Part shown: in pieces, positions 58,364 to 64,000 of the stretch | Numbering within the stretch: the stretch's first letter is position 1 | Layout of the letters: every line of letters begins with the position of its first letter | Assembly (NCBI RefSeq): GCF_009829925.1 | Contig: NZ_SNVJ01000001.1 | Coordinates: 1-64,000, forward strand | Length of the DNA: 64,000 nucleotides | Source of the DNA: Teichococcus coralli | Lineage (GTDB): Bacteria > Pseudomonadota > Alphaproteobacteria > Acetobacterales > Acetobacteraceae | Reading direction: 5' to 3' | Position numbers and translations under genes: made by a program | The notes under the pieces: generated by a model | Told to the model about the DNA's origin: nothing | The model's database searches: none | The model's input: the letters and a program-made list of their open reading frames with translations, nothing else

Positions 58364-58405
58364 TTGCAACCCCGCGACTTTCCGCGAAGTGGCCGGGGGT
58401 TGCAA
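58364..58405. promoter_or_regulatory. 42-bp inverted repeat at the start of the haem sensor-MscS operon
   Basis: TTGCAACCCC (58364-58373) and GGGGTTGCAA (58396-58405) are perfect 10-bp inverted arms around a 22-base centre that itself holds ACTT / AAGT. It begins 7 bases before the start codon of the haem-protein gene, so it could be a repressor dyad or an mRNA hairpin that hides the ribosome binding site. Confidence 0.6.
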
Positions 58406-58440
58406 GGCAGGCTTCAGCGCGGCGGCCGTGGCGATGGCCG

Positions 58441-58465
58441 GGGCGGCGGCCCGGTGCCGCCGCCC
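58441..58465 (-). terminator. Hairpin after the D-aminoacylase gene
   Basis: Perfect 10-bp stem GGGCGGCGGC / GCCGCCGCCC with a 5-base loop, 12 bases downstream of the D-aminoacylase stop. There is no T-run. Confidence 0.5.
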
Positions 58466-58477
58466 GCGCCGGGTGCT

Positions 58478-59929
58478 TCAGCGCCCGCGCGTCACCAGCC
58501 GGCCCGGCTTCTCGCCCGTCTGCTTGCCGCCGGCGAAGGTCGGCACGCCGTTGGCCCAGACCTGCTCGATGCCGACGCTCATCTGGATCGGGTCCTCGAA
58601 GGTTGCGTTGTCCATCACCGTGTTGGGGTCGAACAGCACCAGGTCGGCATAGGCGCCCTCGCGGATGACGCCGCGGTCCACCATGCCGAAAACGCCCGCG
58701 GCGCGGCCGGTCATCTTGTGGATGGCGGTTTCCATGTCGAACAGGCCGAGCTGGCGGGTGTAGAGGCCGAGCACGCGGGGGAAGGTGCCCCAGAGGCGCG
58801 GATGCGGCTTCTCGTCATGCGGCAGCCCGTCCGAGCCGATCATGGAGAGGGGGTGGCGCATGATGCGGCGCACATCCTCCTCGTCCATCTGGAAGGTGAC
58901 GGCGCCGGCCGGGGTCAGCCGCTCGGCGGCGGCCCTCAGGTCGGTGTTCCAGCCGCGCGCGATCTCGGAAAGGTCCTTGCCCGCCATTTCCGGATAGGGG
59001 ACGGACCAGGTGATGATGACGCGGGTGTCGTCGCGCAGCTTCTCCGGCATCAGCACGGTGGAACCGGCGGGATAGGGATAGACGTCAAAGGCCACCTCCT
59101 GCATCGAGGCGGCGGCGTTGATCAGCGCCAGCGTCTGCACGGAGCGGCCGTAGTTCTCCGGCATGGAGCACTTGTGGTGGCTGATATGCACGGGCACGCC
59201 GATGCGGCGGCCGATCTTCAGCGTCTCCTCGATCGAGGCGCAGACGCGGTCGGCCTCGTCGCGCATGTGGGTGACGTAGATGCCGGCCGAGCCGCGCAGC
59301 GCCTCGCCCACCGCGATCACCTCCTCGGTCGGCGCCTGGGCGTTGGGCGGGTAGTAGAGGCCGGTGGAGAAGCCGGAGCCGCCCTCCGCCAGCGACTGCT
59401 TCAGCCGCGCCTGCATGCGGGCGATCTCGACATCCTTCGCCGGGCGGTACACGTCGCCCTGCATGGCCTCCACGCGCAGCGTCTGGTGGCCGATCAGCGC
59501 GTAGGTGTTCACCTCGCTGCCCTTGGTCTTGAGGGCATGGGCGTAGTCGCCGAAGCTGTCATAGGTCCACCAGGCCTCGTCGCCCAGCAGGTCGAGCGGC
59601 GCCGGCGGGCGCTTGGCGGTGTGCCGCATCGGCGAAAGGCTGATGCCGCAGTTGCCCACCACCACCGTCGTGACGCCCTGGCTGATCTTGCAGAGCGTGC
59701 ATTGCGGGCCGCAAAGCACGGCGCGGTCGTCATGTGTGTGGGCGTCGATGAAGCCGGGGGCCAGCGCCTTGCCGGTGCCGATCACCTCGCGGTCGGCGCT
59801 GGCGCCGCCGAGGTCGCCGACGCCCACGATGCGGTCGCCGGCGACGCCGACATCGCCGAGCTGGCGCGGGGCGCCGGTGCCGTCGAAGATGGTCGCGTCA
59901 CGGATGATGAGGTCGCAGCGGAGCGCCAT
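58478..59929 (-). CDS. N-acyl-D-amino-acid deacylase (D-aminoacylase)
   Basis: Zinc amidohydrolase of 483 residues of the D-aminoacylase family: DAHTHDD (metal His 64 and 66), conserved metal Cys94 in GNCGIS, HISHHKCSMPENYG and the catalytic Asp in MIGSDGLPHDEKPHPR. It releases D-amino acids from N-acyl-D-amino acids. The start at 59929 gives MALRCDLIIRDA. It is divergent from an IclR regulator, which probably controls it. Confidence 0.93.
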   Translation of the reverse strand: MALRCDLIIRDATIFDGTGAPRQLGDVGVAGDRIVGVGDLGGASADREVIGTGKALAPGFIDAHTHDDRAVLCGPQCTLCKISQGVTTVVVGNCGISLSPMRHTAKRPPAPLDLLGDEAWWTYDSFGDYAHALKTKGSEVNTYALIGHQTLRVEAMQGDVYRPAKDVEIARMQARLKQSLAEGGSGFSTGLYYPPNAQAPTEEVIAVGEALRGSAGIYVTHMRDEADRVCASIEETLKIGRRIGVPVHISHHKCSMPENYGRSVQTLALINAAASMQEVAFDVYPYPAGSTVLMPEKLRDDTRVIITWSVPYPEMAGKDLSEIARGWNTDLRAAAERLTPAGAVTFQMDEEDVRRIMRHPLSMIGSDGLPHDEKPHPRLWGTFPRVLGLYTRQLGLFDMETAIHKMTGRAAGVFGMVDRGVIREGAYADLVLFDPNTVMDNATFEDPIQMSVGIEQVWANGVPTFAGGKQTGEKPGRLVTRGR

Positions 59930-60081
59930 GGGCCGGCATGTCCTTCGGAAAGCGAGGCGAACAGGCCGGGGATCATGCGCCGAAGCCGCGGCGCGATAAA
60001 GCCACGGCCCGCGATTTCCCCAGCCGGACTTGCGCCGGCCCCGCCGCCACCGCAAACCGGAGCCGGACATGGAGGCGATGG

Positions 60082-60852
60082 ATGCCGGGGGACCGACTGT
60101 TCGTGCAATCCCTGCAGAAGGGGCTGGCCTTGCTGGAAGCCTTCGGCAAGCGCCCGGGCGAGCTGAGCCTGAACGAGCTGGCCACCCTCGCCGGCATGGA
60201 CCGCAGCGCGGCGCAGCGGATGGCGCACACCCTGCTGAAGCTCGGCTACCTGGAGCGCGGCGCGCAGGGCCGCGGCTATACGCCGGGCCGCCGCATCCTC
60301 GACCGCAGCTTCGACTTCCTGCGCAGCCGGCCGCTGATCGAGCGCGCCACGCCCCTCGTGATCGAACTGCAGCGCAGCACGGGCGAGCGCGTGGACTTCA
60401 GCCTCTTCGACGGGCATAGCATCGTCTATGCCGTGCGCCGGCAGAGCAAGCGCGAGACCTTCTACGCCACCCTGGCCGGCCGCCGCCTGCCCAGCTTCAA
60501 CACCGCCGGCGGCCGCGCCTGCCTGGCCCATCTGCCGCGCCCGGAGGTCGAGGCCATGCTCGCCCGCGCCGACCTGCTTCCCGCCACGCCCAAGACGATC
60601 CTCGACCCCGACGCCCTCCTGGCCCGCATCGAGACCGCCCGGCGCGACGGCTTCGCGCTGGCGCAGGAGGAGATGCTGCTGGGCGAGGTCGTGGTCGGCG
60701 CGGCCGTGGTGGACCAGGAAGGCCGCCCCGTCGCGGCGATGCACATCTCCGGCTCGCTTGCCGAATGGCCGGCCACGCGCTTCGCGGCGCGGTTCGCGCC
60801 CCTGGCGCTGGAGGCGGCACGCGCGCTCGCGGGCGGACGAGGAGCAGGCTGA
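60082..60852 (+). CDS. IclR family transcriptional regulator
   Basis: Regulator of 256 residues: an N-terminal winged helix (LQKGLALLEAFGKRPGELSL, AQRMAHTLLKLGYLERG, about 10-75) and a C-terminal IclR ligand domain (about 85-250) with GRRLPSFNTAGGRACLAH. GGAGGCG lies about 5 bases before the ATG. It is divergent from the D-aminoacylase gene and precedes the penicillin-acylase-like gene, so both are likely targets. The ligand may be an acylated or D-amino acid. Confidence 0.92.
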   Translation: MPGDRLFVQSLQKGLALLEAFGKRPGELSLNELATLAGMDRSAAQRMAHTLLKLGYLERGAQGRGYTPGRRILDRSFDFLRSRPLIERATPLVIELQRSTGERVDFSLFDGHSIVYAVRRQSKRETFYATLAGRRLPSFNTAGGRACLAHLPRPEVEAMLARADLLPATPKTILDPDALLARIETARRDGFALAQEEMLLGEVVVGAAVVDQEGRPVAAMHISGSLAEWPATRFAARFAPLALEAARALAGGRGAG

Positions 60853-60909
60853 GCGCGGCACCGGGCGGCGAGCCCGCGGTCTCCCCGCCGCGAAACATGG
60901 CCGGCCGGA

Positions 60910-60938
60910 TTGCGCCACAAAGGCGCGGCTTCTAGCCT
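60910..60938 (+). promoter_or_regulatory. Candidate promoter of the penicillin-acylase-family gene
   Basis: TTGCGC (60910-60915) and TAGCCT (60933-60938) are 17 bases apart, 35 bases before the ATG. A 5-bp hairpin GCGCC / GGCGC (60912-60926) overlaps the -35 region. Confidence 0.4.
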
Positions 60939-60972
60939 CGCCAGCCTGCGCCACCAGGAAGAGCCCTGCCCG

Positions 60973-63324
60973 ATGACCGAGCCTGCCCCCCTCGAAGAGA
61001 CCATCGCGCTGGAGGGGCTGCAGCAGGCGGCCTCGATCCATGTGGACCGCTGGGGCATCCCGCACCTGCGCGCCGAGAACGAGCACGACCTCTTCTTCCT
61101 GCAGGGCTTCAACGCCGCGCGGGACCGGCTCTGGCAAATCGACCTGTGGCGCAAGCGCGGCCTCGGCCTGCTCGCCGCAGATTTCGGGCCAGGCTACCTG
61201 GCGCAGGACCGCGCCTCCCGCCTCTTCCTCTACCGCGGCGAGATGCAGGCCGAGTTCGACGCCTACGCGCCCGACGCCCGCGCCATCTGCGAGGCCTTCG
61301 CCGCCGGGATCAACGCCTATGTCGCGCTGACCGAGGCCGAGCCGCAGCGCCTGCCCGCCGAGTTCCGCGCCCTCGGCACCCGCCCGTCACGCTGGGTGGC
61401 GGAGGACGTGGTGCGCATCCGCAGCCATTCGCTGACGCGCAACGCCCTCTCGGAAGTGCTGCGCGCGGTGGTGCTCTCCCGCGCCGACCTCGCCACCGAC
61501 CTGCTGCGCAAGAACCTGGAGCCGATGAAGGAGCCGGTGCGGGCGGAAAGGCTCGACCTCTCCACCCTTGGCATCGAGTGCCTCGCCACCTTCAAGCTGG
61601 CCACCGCCGGCGTCACCTTCTCGCCCGAGCGCCTCGACGCGCCACTGGGGGACTGGCGCCGCTGGAGCACGCTGACCGACCTCGGCGAGGTGGTGCAGGG
61701 CGCCGAGATGGAGGGCTCGAACAACTGGGCCATCCATGGCAGCCGCACCGAGACCGGGCGCCCCATCCTGGCCAGCGACCCGCACCGCGCTCATGCCGCG
61801 CCCTCGCTGCGCTACATCGTCCATCTCGACAGCCCCGGCTTCAACGCCATCGGGGCCGGCGAGCCGGCGGTGCCCGGCATCTCCATCGGCCACAACGGCA
61901 CCGCCGCCTTCGCGCTGACCATCCACGGTGCCGACCAGGAGGACGTCTACGTCTACGAGACCGAGGGTGACCGCTACCGCTACGGCGGCGACTGGGCGGC
62001 GATGGAGGTCGTCACCGAGCGCTTCGCGGTGAAGGGCCATCCGGACCAGGAACTGGAACTGCGCTTCACCCGGCATGGCCCGGTCATCGCGCGGGACACG
62101 GCGGCGGGGCGGGCGGTGGCCATCCGCACGGTCTGGTCGCTGCCGGGCTCGGCGCCCTATCTCGCCAGCTTCTCCACCATGCGCTCGCGCTCGCTGGAGG
62201 AGTTCCGCGCGGCCGTGGCGCGCTGGGGCACCCCCTCGGTGAACAAGGTTTATGCCGACACCAGCGGCACCGTCGCCTGGACTCCGGCCGGCTATGCCCC
62301 GCAGCGGCCGAACTGGGACGGGCTGCTGCCAGTGCCGGGCGACGGCCGCTACGAGTGGTCCGGCCTGCTGAACCCGGCCGAGCACCCCTGGCGCGTGGAC
62401 CCGCTGGAAGGCTTCGTCCACAGCGCCAACGAGATGAACCTGCCGCCGGACTGGCCGCATGCCGAGAAGACCTACGGCTACGAGTGGACCGAGGCCTCCC
62501 GCGCCCGCCGCATCCGCGAGGCGCTGACGCGGGGGCCGCTGCTGACGCTGGCCGACAGCACGGCGCTGCAGACCGACGTGACCTCCCTGCCCGCCCGCCG
62601 CCTCTGCACGTTGCTGGGCGCGCTGCCGCGCGGCAGCGCGCCGGAACTCTGGGCGGCCCAGCTGCTGCTGGAGGATTGGGACCATCGCCTGGAGGCCGAC
62701 AGCCCGGCCGCCGCGCTGTTCGAGGTCTTCATGACCAAGCACCTGAAGCCGCGCCTGCTGGCGGCGCTGGTGCCGGATGCCGCGCTGCGCCCGCTGCTGG
62801 TGCCGCAGGACACCGAAAGCCTGCTGCGCGTGCTGGAGGAGCCGGATGCCCGTTTCGGCACCGATCCCGCCGCGGCACGCGATGCGCTGCTGGCCGAGTG
62901 CCTGGTCGCCGCCGTCCGCGACTGCGGCGAGCGGATGGGGCTGTCGCCGTCGGAATGGTCCTGGGGCCGGCTGCACAAGGGCTATTTCAGCCATGCCCTC
63001 GCCGACCTGGCGCCGGAGACGGCGAGTTTCGACGTCGGCTCCTTCCCGGTCGGCGGCAGCGCCAGCACGCCGATGCACACCGGCTATCGCCCGAGCGACT
63101 TCCGCTGCAACTATGGCGCATCGGTGCGGCTGGTGATGGATGTCGGGGCCTGGGACAACAGCCTCTGCATCAACGCGCCCGGCCAGTCAGGCGACCCGGC
63201 CTCGCCACATTACGCCGACCTGGCGCCGCACTGGGCGCGAGGAGAATACGTGCCGCTGCTCTACACGCGGGAGGCCGTGGACGCGAAGGTCATGCGGCGC
63301 ATCCACCTGCAGCCCGCGACGTGA
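60973..63324 (+). CDS. Penicillin acylase family protein (Ntn hydrolase)
   Basis: Self-cleaving N-terminal nucleophile hydrolase of 783 residues. The alpha part has HVDRWGIPHLRAENEHDLFFLQGF; the linker is followed by the nucleophile Ser249 in GSNNWAIHGSRT, then SIGHNGTAAFALT and a C-terminal GGSASTPMHTGY region. Substrates of the family are penicillins, acyl-homoserine lactones or other N-acyl amides. No signal peptide is visible at the chosen start, unlike most periplasmic members. The neighbouring D-aminoacylase and IclR genes suggest an acyl-amide catabolic locus. Confidence 0.9.
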   Translation: MTEPAPLEETIALEGLQQAASIHVDRWGIPHLRAENEHDLFFLQGFNAARDRLWQIDLWRKRGLGLLAADFGPGYLAQDRASRLFLYRGEMQAEFDAYAPDARAICEAFAAGINAYVALTEAEPQRLPAEFRALGTRPSRWVAEDVVRIRSHSLTRNALSEVLRAVVLSRADLATDLLRKNLEPMKEPVRAERLDLSTLGIECLATFKLATAGVTFSPERLDAPLGDWRRWSTLTDLGEVVQGAEMEGSNNWAIHGSRTETGRPILASDPHRAHAAPSLRYIVHLDSPGFNAIGAGEPAVPGISIGHNGTAAFALTIHGADQEDVYVYETEGDRYRYGGDWAAMEVVTERFAVKGHPDQELELRFTRHGPVIARDTAAGRAVAIRTVWSLPGSAPYLASFSTMRSRSLEEFRAAVARWGTPSVNKVYADTSGTVAWTPAGYAPQRPNWDGLLPVPGDGRYEWSGLLNPAEHPWRVDPLEGFVHSANEMNLPPDWPHAEKTYGYEWTEASRARRIREALTRGPLLTLADSTALQTDVTSLPARRLCTLLGALPRGSAPELWAAQLLLEDWDHRLEADSPAAALFEVFMTKHLKPRLLAALVPDAALRPLLVPQDTESLLRVLEEPDARFGTDPAAARDALLAECLVAAVRDCGERMGLSPSEWSWGRLHKGYFSHALADLAPETASFDVGSFPVGGSASTPMHTGYRPSDFRCNYGASVRLVMDVGAWDNSLCINAPGQSGDPASPHYADLAPHWARGEYVPLLYTREAVDAKVMRRIHLQPAT

Positions 63325-63343
63325 ACTGACGGGAAGAAGATGG

Positions 63344-63373
63344 GGGTCCGGGAGAATTCCTTTCCCCGGACCC
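63344..63373. terminator. Terminator-like palindrome, copy 2 of the dispersed family
   Basis: Stem GGGTCCGGG (63344-63352) / CCCGGACCC (63365-63373), extended by a few pairs after one mismatch, with a TTCC loop, followed by TTCCTTTC. It lies between the convergent acylase and VOC genes. It shares GATGGGGGTCCGGG and GAATTCCTT with the element near 42870. Confidence 0.7.
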
Positions 63374-63379
63374 TTCCTT

Positions 63380-63766
63380 TCAGACCTTGCGGTTGACGAT
63401 GCAGAGCTTGTTCCCGTCCGGATCGCGCAGATAGGCGCCGTAGTACTCGGCGCTGTAGAGCGGCCGCAGCCCCGGCGCCCCCTCGTCCATCCCGCCGGCG
63501 GCGAGACCGGCGGCATGGGCGGCCTCCACCGCCGCGCGGTCCGGCGCGAAGAAGGCGTTCATCGCGCCGTTGCCCCAGGTGGCGGGGCGGCCATCAAAGG
63601 GGCGGCAGACGTAGAACTCGGCGGGATCCCCCGGCTTCTGCCATGAGGCCCAGCCGATCTTCGGCTCATAGGTCATCCGCCTGAGGCCGAGCGGGACAAG
63701 CACGGCGTCATAGAAGCGGACGGCCGCATCCAGGTCCCGCGCGCCGACGGTGACATGACTGAACAC
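63380..63766 (-). CDS. VOC (glyoxalase/dioxygenase-like) family protein
   Basis: Metal-binding fold protein of 128 residues with two beta-alpha-beta-beta-beta units: FSHVTVGARDLDAAVRFYDAVL at the start and YGAYLRDPDGNKLCIVNR at the end. Metal ligand candidates are His4 and the Glu in DPAEFYVCRP. The subgroup resembles uncharacterised lactoylglutathione-lyase-like proteins. Its function is not known. Confidence 0.88.
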   Translation of the reverse strand: MFSHVTVGARDLDAAVRFYDAVLVPLGLRRMTYEPKIGWASWQKPGDPAEFYVCRPFDGRPATWGNGAMNAFFAPDRAAVEAAHAAGLAAGGMDEGAPGLRPLYSAEYYGAYLRDPDGNKLCIVNRKV

Positions 63767-63775
63767 GGCGCCACC

Positions 63776-64000
63776 TCAGCCCGCGCGCGGCCTGGTCCGC
63801 AACCCCTCGCGGAGATGCTGGAAGGGCAGCGAGGAGGGATCGGCCAGGACCGGCCCCGGCGCGGCCACCACCAGCACCTTCTCGGCCATCGGCTGGAAGT
63901 CGGCGCGGAAATGGACGCTGCTCTTCACCACGACGATCTTCTCCGCCGCCGGATCGACGCCGATATGGCGGAACAGCGCCTGGTCGTGCGCCTGCATCTT
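63776..64000 (-). CDS. C-terminus of an MlrC/M81-like metallopeptidase (partial)
   Basis: The gene runs out of the window at 64000, so only the last 74 or so residues are seen. They read VVVKSSVHFRADFQPMAEKV, then VAAPGPVLADPSSLPFQHL and a short Arg-rich tail, which matches the C-terminal domain of M81/MlrC proteins (microcystinase C type). The catalytic N-terminal part is outside. It ends 9 bases before the VOC gene start on the same strand. Confidence 0.7.
   Translation of the reverse strand, partial: KMQAHDQALFRHIGVDPAAEKIVVVKSSVHFRADFQPMAEKVLVVAAPGPVLADPSSLPFQHLREGLRTRPRAG

Overview
The window is about 70% GC and gene-dense, with almost no long intergenic space. Gene content and order point to an alphaproteobacterium, most likely Rhodospirillales/Acetobacteraceae and Roseomonas-like; that placement is an inference, because no rRNA or tRNA gene is visible. 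The main clues are the block rodZ-ispG-hisS-prfA-prmC-DUF4167 beside clpB, the block lysC/ubiG-DUF1178-grxC-comF, a GapR (DUF2312) protein, DUF1244 and DUF1499 proteins, a membrane-bound ferritin MbfA, and a Bug/TctC-type solute-binding protein.

Layout. 1-12.3 kb is mostly a minus-strand housekeeping run: clpB, DUF4167, prmC, prfA, hisS, ispG, rodZ, a nitronate monooxygenase and aspartokinase, with a MOSC protein on the plus strand. 12.4-15.5 kb holds ubiG, DUF1178, grxC and comF. Between grxC and DUF1178 lies the most unusual structure here: a perfect 28-bp tandem array (13709-14352; 22 identical copies plus degenerate edge units). 15.6-25.9 kb carries a methyltransferase, map, radC (with a 15-bp internal repeat), an ABC1 kinase, oligoendopeptidase F, an acyl-CoA ligase, an MFS transporter, gapR and DUF1244. 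26-37 kb holds a luciferase-like oxidoreductase, DUF924, an OmpA-type porin behind an AT-richer leader, a carboxylesterase, a small proline-rich gene with a very strong ribosome binding site, a DUF1194 protein, a DHA2-type exporter, DUF3253, DUF1499, an SbmA/BacA-like ABC transporter and mbfA.

37.2-42.8 kb is a catabolic locus. A GntR/FCD regulator is divergent from a 2-hydroxyacid dehydrogenase, an IlvD/Edd-type sugar-acid dehydratase, an RraA-like protein and a Bug-type binding protein. A perfect palindrome matching the GntR/FadR half-site rule lies over the -35 region, and a 37-codon repeat-bearing leader ORF is ATGA-coupled to the first enzyme gene. 42.9-47.3 kb is a minus-strand cluster of SDR, gamma-glutamyltransferase, macro-domain and amidase genes.

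47.4-56 kb carries csaA, gpt, an unknown membrane protein, a GhrA-like dehydrogenase, an M20 peptidase, a TyrA-like dehydrogenase, and a coupled pair of class II DAHP synthase and nicotinate phosphoribosyltransferase. 55.9-58.4 kb is a two-gene operon joining a c-type haem sensor membrane protein (DUF3365/Tll0287-like) to an MscS-type channel, with a large inverted repeat at its start. 58.5-64 kb carries an N-acyl-D-amino-acid deacylase divergent from an IclR regulator, a penicillin-acylase-family hydrolase, a VOC protein and the C-terminus of an MlrC-like protein.

There is no phage, IS element, CRISPR array or known defence system. The best candidates for something undescribed are the 28-bp array, the repeat-coded leader ORF, the haem sensor-MscS pair with its dyad, and several small ORFs with good ribosome binding sites.
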